From positions 2,418,001 to 2,482,000 of the forward strand of contig NZ_CP053985.1 in assembly GCF_013267355.1 (NCBI RefSeq): a stretch of DNA of 64,000 nt, in the 5' to 3' direction. A program made the translations under genes and the position numbers. This document shows, piece by piece, positions 9,460 through 21,828 of the stretch (the stretch's first letter is position 1; every line of letters starts with the position of its first letter). This DNA comes from Achromobacter pestifer (GTDB taxonomy: Bacteria > Pseudomonadota > Gammaproteobacteria > Burkholderiales > Burkholderiaceae_B). The notes beneath the pieces are model-generated. The model was not told the DNA's origin and ran no database searches. It was given only the letters and a program-made list of their open reading frames with translations.

Positions 9460-9510
9460 GCAAGCATCCGTCTCATAGGGGAGGGGAAAGAGGAGAAGCC
9501 GAGACGGATG
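9427..9510 (-). ncRNA. Candidate small RNA with anti-Shine-Dalgarno loop
   Basis: On the minus strand the sequence shows two adjoining elements with no reading frame. First is a perfect 10-bp stem (9465-9474 with 9501-9510) closing a 26-nt pyrimidine-rich loop (9475-9500) that contains CUCCUC and CCCCUCCCC, complementary to Shine-Dalgarno sequences. Next comes a 9-bp GC-rich terminator hairpin ending in six U. The 84 nt are a minimum; the 5' end and promoter were not identified. The layout resembles anti-SD small RNAs reported from Betaproteobacteria as toxic when cloned in E. coli (from memory, to be tested against the Rfam family). It lies between cpdA and rpoH, downstream of the rpoH terminator. 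Confidence 0.65.
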
Positions 9511-9647
9511 ACAAGACTGCTAACCGAAGTTCGCGGTCTACATGAAGTTAGGCGGTGCGATCCTCATTAAGTTTCTTGCGCCGCGCAAATTTTCCGCTCG
9601 AATTTGTATCAATTTATTCACGCGCCGCCGCCGTGCGCCGGAAAAGC

Positions 9648-9671
9648 AAAAGGGCCGCTATCCAGCGGCCC
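9648..9671 (-). terminator. Terminator of rpoH
   Basis: Stem GGGCCGCT/AGCGGCCC (9652-9659 with 9664-9671) with a 4-nt loop is followed by four U on the minus strand, 23 bp after the rpoH stop codon. On the plus strand it is followed by TTTC, so weak bidirectional action is possible. Confidence 0.8.
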
Positions 9672-9693
9672 TTTCGTGGTCCATCGAGGCGCC

Positions 9694-10578
9694 TCAAGAC
9701 GCGAGGTTGCCGCGCATCTTCTTCAAGGCGGCCGCTTCGATCTGACGGATGCGCTCGGCCGACACGCCGAACTCCTGCGCCAGTTCGTGCAGCGTGGCGC
9801 CGCCGTCGTCCTGCAGCCAGCGGGCCTCGACGATGCGGCGCGAACGCGGATCCAGCGCTTGCAGCGCGTCGGTCAGGCCGGCGCTTTGCAGCTGGTCGCG
9901 CGCGGCGCGCTCCAGCACCCGGGTGGGTTCCTGGCGGCCTTCGTCGGACAGGTAGGCGATGGGCGCGTAGCTGTCATCGTCATCGTCCTGGTTTTCCAGC
10001 GACATGTCGCGGCCGGACAGGCGTACTTCCATTTCGCTCACGTCTTCGCGGCGCACGTTCAGTTCGCGCGCGATGTGGTCGACCTGGTCCGGATCCAGCG
10101 TCTGGCCGTCGGGACGCATGCTGCGCAGATTGAAGAACAGCTTGCGCTGGGCCTTGGTGGTCGCGACCTTCACCAGACGCCAGTTGCGGATGATGTACTC
10201 GTGGATTTCGGCCTTGATCCAGTGCACGGCGAACGACACCAGGCGCACGCCGCGCTCGGGGTCGAAGCGCTTGACGGCCTTCATCAGGCCGACGTTGCCT
10301 TCCTGAATGAGATCGGCATGCGGCAATCCGTAGCCCAGGTACTGGCGGGCCACCGACACCACCAGGCGCAGGTGCGACAGAATCAGTTCGCGCGCGGCGC
10401 CCAGGTCTTCCTGGTCGCGCAGGCGGCGACCAAGCTCGGTTTCACGTTCCGCGGACAGGACCGGCAGGCGGTTGACCGAGGAGATATAAGCGTCGATCGT
10501 GCCAAGTGCGCCCGGATTGGCAATGGCCAACGCCAGGGCGTTGCCGGAAGCGGCCAACGAGGTACTGGGTTGCTTCAT
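9694..10578 (-). CDS. rpoH: RNA polymerase heat-shock sigma factor RpoH (sigma 32)
   Basis: This 294-residue sigma factor directs RNA polymerase to heat-shock promoters. Region 2 (about 50-125) holds DLIQEGNVGLMKAVKRFDP and the promoter-melting FAVHWIKAEIHEYI. It is followed directly by the RpoH box QRKLFFNLR, which separates sigma 32 from other sigma factors. Region 4.2 is at the C-terminus (GVSAERIRQIEAAALKKMR). I start at ATG 10578 (MKQPSTSLAASG), which has GGAG 9 nt upstream, not at the in-frame ATG 10614. Its promoter carries a perfect CIRCE operator, so HrcA control is likely. Confidence 0.95.
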   Translation of the reverse strand: MKQPSTSLAASGNALALAIANPGALGTIDAYISSVNRLPVLSAERETELGRRLRDQEDLGAARELILSHLRLVVSVARQYLGYGLPHADLIQEGNVGLMKAVKRFDPERGVRLVSFAVHWIKAEIHEYIIRNWRLVKVATTKAQRKLFFNLRSMRPDGQTLDPDQVDHIARELNVRREDVSEMEVRLSGRDMSLENQDDDDDSYAPIAYLSDEGRQEPTRVLERAARDQLQSAGLTDALQALDPRSRRIVEARWLQDDGGATLHELAQEFGVSAERIRQIEAAALKKMRGNLAS

Positions 10579-10624
10579 AGCGGGGATCTCCGGATGGCGA
10601 AGGGATAACGACATGGATTCGATG

Positions 10625-10651
10625 TTAGCACTCTAGTATTGGGAGTGCTAA
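10625..10651. promoter_or_regulatory. CIRCE element (HrcA operator) upstream of rpoH
   Basis: The sequence is TTAGCACTC, nine spacer bases, then GAGTGCTAA, a perfect match to the CIRCE consensus bound by the heat-shock repressor HrcA. It lies 47 bp upstream of the rpoH start codon at 10578 and overlaps the predicted -10 region, the right place for a repressor site. Confidence 0.93.
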
Positions 10652-10673
10652 TTCGACTATTGCGGCGCGTCAA
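10645..10673 (-). promoter_or_regulatory. Predicted rpoH promoter
   Basis: On the minus strand, TTGACG (10668-10673) serves as the -35 and TAGCAC (10645-10650) as a weak -10, with 17 bp between. The -10 and the expected start site fall inside the CIRCE element. The -35 matches the sigma-70 consensus at five of six positions and the -10 at only three. Confidence 0.5.
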
Positions 10674-10793
10674 AGTTTCCTTCGGCGATATATGTCCCCG
10701 TTTATTTTTTTGGAGCGGGGCGCCGCTTTGGGGACAAGCGCACGCTGCTGGCGGATGGCCAGCCCCTGCATTCGGGCGCGGCTGCGACTTGCC

Positions 10794-11483
10794 CTACCAG
10801 CCCAGGCGCTTCAGGCCCTCGGCCGTGGCCTCGCCGTCGGGCCGCACGAACAGCGCTCCGCGCGGATCCAGCAGCACCTGATAGCGGGCGCCGTCGAACA
10901 GCGGCATATATGCGGCGCTGCCGAATTGGACATCGACGAACGGGAACCAGTTCGGGAAATTCTTCTTCAGCGATGCCAGGTCCGGCGCCGGCCAATCATC
11001 CAGCGCGTGGACCGAGCGCGTGGCGGAGGCCTCGCGCGCCGCATCGCTATAGCGGCCAGACAGGCGTTCCAGCCGGTACAGCGGCGGCACACCGGCCATC
11101 AGCGCCGGCAGGCGCCAGCGCACAACGCGAGCATCGATCTGCCACTGGTCCCCATAAAGGACGTACTGCTTGCTCCCGGTGCCGGGCGCGCTGGCGTTGA
11201 CCTGGAACTGGCCGTCGGCCACCTGGCGCACTTCGATGCGAGCGACCGGCTCGTCGGTCGTCAGGCGGAAGAACTGCACCAACGACAGCGCCAGCAGGCC
11301 CGACACGCATCCCAGCAGCACCAGCATCAGGCCGAACAGGCGACGCACCGGGCGGAACTGGAACATCCGGCGGCCGCGCTCGTCGCGCGGGCCGCCGCGG
11401 CCCAGCAGCATGACGATGCCGGGCAGCAGGACCACGACGGCGCCCAGCAGTATCCAGGCGAAGGGAGCGATTCCGTTGACCAA
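10794..11483 (-). CDS. Uncharacterised protein with two N-terminal transmembrane helices
   Basis: I do not recognise this 229-residue protein. It has a hydrophobic helix at about residues 7-28, a basic cytoplasmic loop rich in Arg (GRGGPRDERGRRMFQFRPVRR), a second helix at about 48-70, then a ~155-residue soluble domain, probably periplasmic, with mixed beta-like character and several Tyr/Trp residues. It stands alone on the minus strand between fghA and rpoH. Similar proteins in related genomes carry vague names such as multidrug transporter, but nothing here looks like a transporter. Confidence 0.7.
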   Translation of the reverse strand: MVNGIAPFAWILLGAVVVLLPGIVMLLGRGGPRDERGRRMFQFRPVRRLFGLMLVLLGCVSGLLALSLVQFFRLTTDEPVARIEVRQVADGQFQVNASAPGTGSKQYVLYGDQWQIDARVVRWRLPALMAGVPPLYRLERLSGRYSDAAREASATRSVHALDDWPAPDLASLKKNFPNWFPFVDVQFGSAAYMPLFDGARYQVLLDPRGALFVRPDGEATAEGLKRLGW

Positions 11484-11576
11484 ATCAGGCGTTCCTATTG
11501 AGCACAGACCGCAGGCGGCGCGCCGGGGCGCGCAGGCAGCCTGCCGCGGCAGGCCCGCCAGTATAGAAGCGCGCCT

Positions 11577-12443
11577 TCAGGGCGCCGGTTTTCCAAGCCG
11601 CTCGACGTGAAACCGGATGTGATCCTCGATGAACGTCGAGATGAAGTAGTAGCCGTGGTCGTAGCCCGGCTGGCGCCGCAGCTCCAGCGGCTGGCCGGCA
11701 GCGGCGCAGGCCGCCTCGAATACCTCGGGATACAACTGTTCGGCCAGGAACTGATCCGACTCGCCCTGATCGATCAGGATGCCGGCGGGAAACGGCTGCA
11801 CGGCGCTGCGCATCAGCGCCGAGGCGTCATAGGCGGCCCAGTCCTCGACCTTGTCGCCCAGATAGGCGCCGAACGCCTTCTTGCCCCAGGGGCACTGGCT
11901 GGGCGCGGCGATGGGCGCAAACGCGGAAACCGAGCGGAACTTGCCGGGGTTGCGCAGCGCCAGCACGAGCGCGCCGTGGCCGCCCATGGAGTGGCCAAAG
12001 ATGCCGGTACGCGACGCGTCGCCGGGCAGGGCGTCGCCCGTGACAATGCCGTGCAATTCCTGCGTCACGTAGCTGTACATGCGGTAGTGGCCGCGCCACG
12101 CGGGGGTGGTGGCGTCCACATAGAAGCCCGCGCCGGTGCCCAAGTCCCAGCTTTCGTCCTCGCCCGCCACGTTGGCGCCACGCGGGCTGGTGTCCGGGGC
12201 GACCAGCATGACGCCGAGCTCGGCGGCCAGGCGCTGGGCGCCCGCCTTGATCATGAAGGTCTCTTCCGTGCAGGTCAGGCCCGCCAGATAGAACAGCACC
12301 GGCACCGGGCCTTGTTCGGCCTGCGGCGGAATGTAGACGGAGAAACGCATGGGCAGGCCGATCTCCGCGGACGCGTGGCGGTAATAGCGCTGCCAGCCGC
12401 CGAAGCAGCGATGCTGCGAAATGAGTTCCAGGGCGACTGCCAT
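11577..12443 (-). CDS. fghA: S-formylglutathione hydrolase
   Basis: A 288-residue serine esterase that hydrolyses S-formylglutathione to formate and glutathione, the last step of glutathione-dependent formaldehyde removal. The alpha/beta-hydrolase elbow is GHSMGGHGAL with the nucleophile Ser, followed by the family sequences SAFAPIAAPSQCPWG and a catalytic His in PGYDHGYYF. The start at ATG 12443 has a GGAGGAAA Shine-Dalgarno and matches the usual family length of about 280. The formaldehyde dehydrogenase gene normally paired with it is not in this window, so it stands alone here. Confidence 0.95.
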   Translation of the reverse strand: MAVALELISQHRCFGGWQRYYRHASAEIGLPMRFSVYIPPQAEQGPVPVLFYLAGLTCTEETFMIKAGAQRLAAELGVMLVAPDTSPRGANVAGEDESWDLGTGAGFYVDATTPAWRGHYRMYSYVTQELHGIVTGDALPGDASRTGIFGHSMGGHGALVLALRNPGKFRSVSAFAPIAAPSQCPWGKKAFGAYLGDKVEDWAAYDASALMRSAVQPFPAGILIDQGESDQFLAEQLYPEVFEAACAAAGQPLELRRQPGYDHGYYFISTFIEDHIRFHVERLGKPAP

Positions 12444-12678
12444 TGCTTTCCTCCGGTCGAAATGATGGGCAAAAACGTCCCGCGGATTAGGGGATATCCA
12501 CGGTACGACGTTCCGTCGCCGAATGTTAACCTGGGCTTTATGGGGTACGAACGACAGAAAAAAAAGCGATTTCCTGCCCTGACCATGATCACGGGACTTG
12601 ACCAGCGCCCACCGTGGCACTATTTATATACCGTGAGCGAAGACAACCCGTTCTTCCAAATACGCAAGTCCTGACACT

Positions 12679-13440
12679 ATGGCCCGTCTGCCCCGTCTGT
12701 ACGCCCCTGGGCTGCCCCAACTGGTGCAGGCCAACTTCATCCAGCCGCTGGCGGCGCCGTCGCAACCCGCGCCGGCCGACATCCTGAACCAACTGGCTAC
12801 GTGGCTGGGCGAATCCGCCCAACGCCACCGCGTCTCGGTTCACGGCTGGCTGCTTGCCAACGACCGCATCCTGCTGCTGGCCACGCCCGCGGACGAGGAA
12901 GGCCTGCCGCGCCTGATGCAGACGCTGGGCCGCAACCTCGCGGCGCGCCTGCGCGGCGGCCGGGTCTTTGCAGGCCGCTACCGGTCCGCCTTGCTGGAGC
13001 CGGGCGCCTGGGTACTGCCGTCGCTGGTCTGGCTCGAAACCTATCCAGTGCGTAGCGGCGCCTCGCAGGATCCCGATTCCTGGCCCTGGTCCTCCGCGTC
13101 CAGCCATACCGGCAACACCACCGCCGCTCCCGCGCAATGGCAGTCGGACCACGCGGACTACTGGGCCTGCGGCAATACCCCGTTCGACCGCCAGGCCAAT
13201 TACCGCAAGCGCTTGCAGGACGGCCTGTCGCGCGAAGAAACCCAGCGCATCGACCAGGCCGTCTCCGGACAATGGGCGCTGGGCGGTCCCGCTTTCATCG
13301 CCAGCCTGGCCCATACCGCCAGCCGCCGGGTCGCCCCCGGCCAGCGCGGACGTCCGCGCAAGAAGCCGGCCGCTGCATCGTCCGATGCAGAGCCAAGTTC
13401 CGCGCCTCCCACCACGACGCCTACGTCGACCTCTTCCTGA
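12679..13440 (+). CDS. RAYT-like (REP-associated tyrosine transposase) protein without catalytic residues
   Basis: This 253-residue protein follows the RAYT/IS200-like plan: HGWLLANDRILLLATP (55-70), LMQTLGRNLAARL (79-91), GGRVFAGRYRSALLE (93-107), SLVWLETYPVRSG (115-127) and PWSSASSH (136-143), each aligning by eye with conserved RAYT blocks. The metal-binding NHVHLL of active enzymes reads NDRILL here, and the catalytic Tyr after LGRR is replaced by Leu87. The C-terminal tail is low-complexity, rich in Arg/Pro/Ala then Thr/Ser. I infer a domesticated, inactive nucleic-acid-binding protein. No inverted repeats typical of an insertion sequence flank it. It lies upstream of gltB with a terminator between. 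Confidence 0.7.
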   Translation: MARLPRLYAPGLPQLVQANFIQPLAAPSQPAPADILNQLATWLGESAQRHRVSVHGWLLANDRILLLATPADEEGLPRLMQTLGRNLAARLRGGRVFAGRYRSALLEPGAWVLPSLVWLETYPVRSGASQDPDSWPWSSASSHTGNTTAAPAQWQSDHADYWACGNTPFDRQANYRKRLQDGLSREETQRIDQAVSGQWALGGPAFIASLAHTASRRVAPGQRGRPRKKPAAASSDAEPSSAPPTTTPTSTSS

Positions 13441-13808
13441 TTGCGGACCCGCCTGTACGGCGGGTTCTTCATTTTTTCCGACCGCGGCGACGCAGGTCGG
13501 CGGATGCATTTGCATTTCCGCAACGCCAAGCATCGCTTCAGGCCTGCCAGATTCCCGATTAAATTAGGGACATATAAAGAGAAAAATGCTCATTTCCCGG
13601 ATGCGGGCGCACCCTCCTGGTGCACACCCCTCTGGTAAACCCCGCGTGGCGCGGCTCTTGATGCGTCACCGAATTAATGCAGAATGACAAGCCTTATATA
13701 TAAAAGGGGACACACCCTATTTATTTATATTGCACCCTACTCATGGCGGGGGTATTGTCCGTCTCCTGCACTGCAACATTACGACGCAGGCCCACTGCGG
13801 AGCGCGCC
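13441..13808 (+). other. Intergenic region upstream of gltB
   Basis: The 368 bp hold the terminator of the preceding gene, then a visibly A/T-rich stretch (about 13555-13595 and 13670-13735, with TTATATATAAAA and TATTTATTTATATT) that must contain the gltBD promoter. A TTGATG at about 13658 could be a -35, but no single -10 stands out. A small hairpin with CTCCT in its loop (GCACC/GGTGC) lies near 13610-13625. No gene is seen on either strand. Confidence 0.5.
13447..13477 (+). terminator. Terminator of the RAYT-like gene
   Basis: Stem ACCCGCC/GGCGGGT (13447-13453 with 13459-13465) with a 5-nt loop is followed by TTCTTCATTTTTT, directly after the stop codon at 13438-13440. Confidence 0.8.
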
Positions 13809-18548
<4,740 letters not shown>

Positions 18549-18556
18549 GGGATACC

Positions 18557-20023
18557 ATGGGAAAGATTACTGGCTTTATGGAATTTCAGCGTCTGCAGGA
18601 GGCCTCCGAGGCCCCGCAGAAGCGGCTGAAGAACTGGCGCGAATTCGTGCTGCACCTGAGCGACGACCAGGCCAAGCAGCAAGCAGCGCGCTGCATGGAC
18701 TGCGGCATCCCGTTCTGCAACAACGGCTGCCCGGTCAACAACATCATCCCGGACTGGAATGACCTGGTGTACCGCCAGGACTGGAAGCGCGCGCTGGACG
18801 TGCTGCACTCCACCAACAACTTCCCCGAGTTCACCGGCCGCATCTGCCCGGCGCCGTGTGAAGCCGCCTGTACCTTGAACATCAACAGCGACGCTGTCGG
18901 CATCAAGTCCATCGAGCATGCCATCATCGACAAGGGCTGGGCCGAGGGCTGGGTCTCTCCGCAAGTGCCCGCGCGCAAGACCGGCAAGAAGGTCGCGGTG
19001 GTGGGTTCCGGCCCCGCCGGCATGGCATGCGCGCAGCAGTTGGCCCGCGCCGGCCATTCAGTGACGCTGTTCGAGAAAAGCGACCGCATCGGCGGCCTGC
19101 TGCGCTACGGCATCCCCGACTTCAAGCTGGAAAAGCACCAGATCGACCGCCGCATCTCGCAGATGGAAGCCGAAGGCGTGGAGTTCGCGCCGTCGACCTA
19201 CATCGGCAATCCCAGCGACCCCGTGGCCGACGGCCTGACGGTGCGCACGCCGGACTCGCTATTGGCCGAGTTCGACGCGGTGGTGATGAGCGGCGGTTCG
19301 GAAACCCCGCGCGACCTGCCGGTGCCCGGCCGCGAGCTGTCGGGCGTGTACTACGCCATGGATTTCCTGCGCCAGCAGAACAAGGCGGTCGCGGGCGACC
19401 GGCTCACCAACCAGACGCTGGCCAAGGGCAAGCACGTGGTGGTGATCGGCGGCGGCGACACGGGTTCTGACTGCGTCGGCACCAGCAACCGCCACGGCGC
19501 GGCCTCGGTCACGCAGTTCGAGCTGATGCCCCAGCCGCCGGAAAGCGAGAACAAGACCATGACCTGGCCGTACTGGCCGCTCAAGATGCGCACGTCCTCC
19601 TCGCACGAGGAAGGCTGCGAGCGCGACTGGTCCGTGACCACCAAGTTGCTTCAGGGCAGCAATGGCAAGGTCGAGAAGCTGGTCGGCGCGCGCGTCGAGT
19701 GGTTCAAGGACGAAGCCACCGGCCAGATGAAGATGCGCGAGGCCGAAGGTTCGGAATTCGAGATCAAGGCCGACCTGGTGCTGCTGGCCATGGGCTTCGT
19801 GTCGCCGGTGCAGACGGTGCTGGACGCCTTCGGGGTGGACCGCGATGCGCGCGGCAACGTGCGCGCCAATACCAACGACTACCGCACCAACGTCGAAAAG
19901 GTCTTCACGGCAGGCGACATGCGCCGCGGCCAGTCTTTGGTGGTCTGGGCCATCCGCGAAGGCCGCCAGTGCGCGCGTTCGGTGGACGCCTACCTCATGG
20001 GCAGCAGCGAACTGCCACTCTGA
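18557..20023 (+). CDS. gltD: Glutamate synthase (NADPH) small subunit
   Basis: The 488-residue beta chain passes electrons from NADPH through FAD to GltB. The N-terminal adrenodoxin-like domain has two 4Fe-4S cysteine clusters ([15 protein letters not shown] and CPAPCEAAC). A FAD Rossmann motif ([14 protein letters not shown]) and a second nucleotide-binding motif ([15 protein letters not shown]) follow. ATG 18557 ([13 protein letters not shown]) is the family start; the longer frame from 18512 only overlaps the end of gltB. It is co-transcribed with gltB, and a strong terminator follows. Confidence 0.97.
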   Translation: MGKITGFMEFQRLQEASEAPQKRLKNWREFVLHLSDDQAKQQAARCMDCGIPFCNNGCPVNNIIPDWNDLVYRQDWKRALDVLHSTNNFPEFTGRICPAPCEAACTLNINSDAVGIKSIEHAIIDKGWAEGWVSPQVPARKTGKKVAVVGSGPAGMACAQQLARAGHSVTLFEKSDRIGGLLRYGIPDFKLEKHQIDRRISQMEAEGVEFAPSTYIGNPSDPVADGLTVRTPDSLLAEFDAVVMSGGSETPRDLPVPGRELSGVYYAMDFLRQQNKAVAGDRLTNQTLAKGKHVVVIGGGDTGSDCVGTSNRHGAASVTQFELMPQPPESENKTMTWPYWPLKMRTSSSHEEGCERDWSVTTKLLQGSNGKVEKLVGARVEWFKDEATGQMKMREAEGSEFEIKADLVLLAMGFVSPVQTVLDAFGVDRDARGNVRANTNDYRTNVEKVFTAGDMRRGQSLVVWAIREGRQCARSVDAYLMGSSELPL

Positions 20024-20046
20024 TCGCCACGATCAGGCCTGGCCAG

Positions 20047-20084
20047 ATCGCCGCCGAGCGCATTGCGCCGGCGGCGATTTTTTT
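20047..20084 (+). terminator. Terminator of gltBD
   Basis: A perfect 9-bp stem ATCGCCGCC/GGCGGCGAT (20047-20055 with 20070-20078) with a 14-nt loop is followed by seven T, 24 bp after the gltD stop. Confidence 0.9.
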
Positions 20085-20141
20085 GCCTGCGCCCCCGCCT
20101 GTTGCAACATAACCACTTTTCGATTGCGGTCTTTTCACGAT

Positions 20142-20155
20142 TTGACACACATCAA
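20142..20155 (+). promoter_or_regulatory. FNR/ANR-type binding site upstream of ompW
   Basis: TTGAC-ACAC-ATCAA matches the FNR consensus TTGAT-N4-ATCAA with one mismatch and keeps the two-fold symmetry. It lies 62 bp upstream of the ompW start codon, which fits an activator position if transcription starts about 40 bp downstream. E. coli ompW is known to respond to FNR. Confidence 0.6.
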
Positions 20156-20217
20156 GCGGGCCGGACGCCAGGTTTGAGAACCTGTCGTCTCACCCAATGG
20201 AAAGATCGGAGAAGAGA

Positions 20218-20856
20218 ATGTTTTCGCTGAACGGCCGTATCCGCGCCACCGCCATCGCCGGCCTGCTCGCCGCTGGCACGTTCGCCGCCCCCGCGCACGC
20301 CCACGAAGCCGGCGACGTGCTGTTCAAGGTCGGCGTGACGCAGGTCCGCCCCTCGTCCAACAACGGCACCGTGCTCAACGGCAGCGTCGGACTCGACGTG
20401 AACAACAACGTGCGCCCGAGCTTCACCCTGACCTACATGGCCACGCGCAACATCGGCATCGAACTGCTGGGCGCCTGGCCCTTCCAGCATGACGTCAGCG
20501 GCAGCGGCTTGGGCAAGATCGGCTCGACCAAGCAATTGCCCCCCACGCTGAGCCTGCAATGGCACATCCTGCCCGACAGCATGATCCAGCCCTACATCGG
20601 CGTGGGCATCAACTACACCCATTTCTTCGACACCCAGGCGGAAGGCGCGCTGAAGGGCTCGGACCTGAAGCTGGGCGATTCCTGGGGCGTGGCCGCGCAA
20701 CTGGGCGCCGACTTCAAGATCAACGAGCGCTGGTTCATGAACGCGGACATCCGCTACATCGACATCCGCTCCAAGGTGAAACTGGACGGCCAGCACATCG
20801 GCACCGCGCGCATCGATCCCTGGGTCGCGACGATCGGCGTCGGTTACCGCTTCTAA
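20218..20856 (+). CDS. ompW: OmpW family outer membrane protein
   Basis: A 212-residue outer membrane protein with a signal peptide cleaved near AHAHEAGD (about residue 25) and an eight-stranded beta-barrel. OmpW features are the N-terminal VLFKVGVTQVRPSS, NIGIELLGAWPFQHDV, QPYIGVGINYTHFF and the terminal aromatic residue in GVGYRF. OmpW proteins pass small hydrophobic molecules and respond to oxygen and stress. ATG 20218 has GGAGAAG upstream; the in-frame start at 20197 would spoil the signal peptide. An FNR-type site lies upstream. Confidence 0.93.
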   Translation: MFSLNGRIRATAIAGLLAAGTFAAPAHAHEAGDVLFKVGVTQVRPSSNNGTVLNGSVGLDVNNNVRPSFTLTYMATRNIGIELLGAWPFQHDVSGSGLGKIGSTKQLPPTLSLQWHILPDSMIQPYIGVGINYTHFFDTQAEGALKGSDLKLGDSWGVAAQLGADFKINERWFMNADIRYIDIRSKVKLDGQHIGTARIDPWVATIGVGYRF

Positions 20857-20890
20857 AAGCAAAAGGACCGCGCACCGCGCGCGGCTTTCC

Positions 20891-21763
20891 TTAGCCTTGC
20901 GGCGCCTCCAGCTTGTGCCGCAGGGCCTGCAACGCCGGCGTATCGTCGTCGGCGCGCCAGACCAGCTGGGTCAGGGCCCGGCCGTGCGAGCCGGACAGGG
21001 CGCCAACGCGCACCGTGTGCTCCGCCCCCAGCACCGCCAGCACCGAGCGCGGCACGATGGCCACGCCCGACCCGGCCGCCACGCAGGCGACGATGGCGTG
21101 GTACGAGGCGAACTCCATCACCTTGCCCGGCGCGATGCCTGCCTGGTTCAACCAGGACTCCAGGATGCGCCGGTACGAGCAGCCCGCCGCGAACGCAATC
21201 ACGCTACGGTCGCCCAGATCCTTGGGGCTTTCGATCGGGTCCCAGGCCAGCGGCGAAATCAGCGCCAGTTCTTCCTTGAACGCATCCATCGTAGCCAGGC
21301 CCTCGGCCGGAAAGGGCTGCGCCACGAACGCGGCCTCGATCTCGTAGTTGCGCACCTTGGCCGCCAGCGCCGCCGACGTGCCTGTCACCAGTTCGATCCG
21401 CACCTGCGGCCAGGCCGCGTGATAGGCGGCCAGGATCGGCGGCAGGCGCGCGGCCGCCGTGCTTTCCATGGTGCCGATGCGCAGCACGCCCTGCGGCGAG
21501 CCGTCGCGCACCGCGGCCTGGGCCTCGTCGGCCAGGCGCAGCAGGCGGTCGGCGTAGGACAGCAGCACGCGCCCCTGGTCCGACAGCACCAGCCGGCGGT
21601 TCTGGCGCCGGAACAGCGGCGCCTCCAGCGAGGCTTCCAGCTGCTTCAGGCGCGTCGACACATTGGACTGCACGCGGTTCAGGTGCGCTGCCGCGCGCGC
21701 CACGCCGCCCTGGTCGGCGACCGCCTTGAAGATCTGCAGCGCATCGAGGTCCAAATTTCTCAT
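20891..21763 (-). CDS. LysR family transcriptional regulator
   Basis: This 290-residue regulator has the winged helix-turn-helix at residues ~4-62 (LQIFKAVADQGGVARAAAHL, NVSTRLKQLE) and an effector-binding domain after about residue 88. It is divergent from the MFS gene with 65 bp between, and that A/T-rich gap contains interrupted symmetric motifs of the T-N11-A kind around 21776-21800. LysR proteins usually control the divergent gene and their own promoter, so the MFS-Bug-monooxygenase set is its likely target. The effector cannot be told from the sequence. Confidence 0.9.
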   Translation of the reverse strand: MRNLDLDALQIFKAVADQGGVARAAAHLNRVQSNVSTRLKQLEASLEAPLFRRQNRRLVLSDQGRVLLSYADRLLRLADEAQAAVRDGSPQGVLRIGTMESTAAARLPPILAAYHAAWPQVRIELVTGTSAALAAKVRNYEIEAAFVAQPFPAEGLATMDAFKEELALISPLAWDPIESPKDLGDRSVIAFAAGCSYRRILESWLNQAGIAPGKVMEFASYHAIVACVAAGSGVAIVPRSVLAVLGAEHTVRVGALSGSHGRALTQLVWRADDDTPALQALRHKLEAPQG

Positions 21764-21828
21764 TTTGAGAACTCGCTATCTTAATAATTCACTATTAATG
21801 ATATTAGTACAGCCGTAGAGTAGGGGCC

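Noticed and set aside
12444..13480. Intact insertion sequence around the RAYT-like gene
   Set aside because: No terminal inverted repeats or target-site duplications were found, and the protein lacks its catalytic residues.
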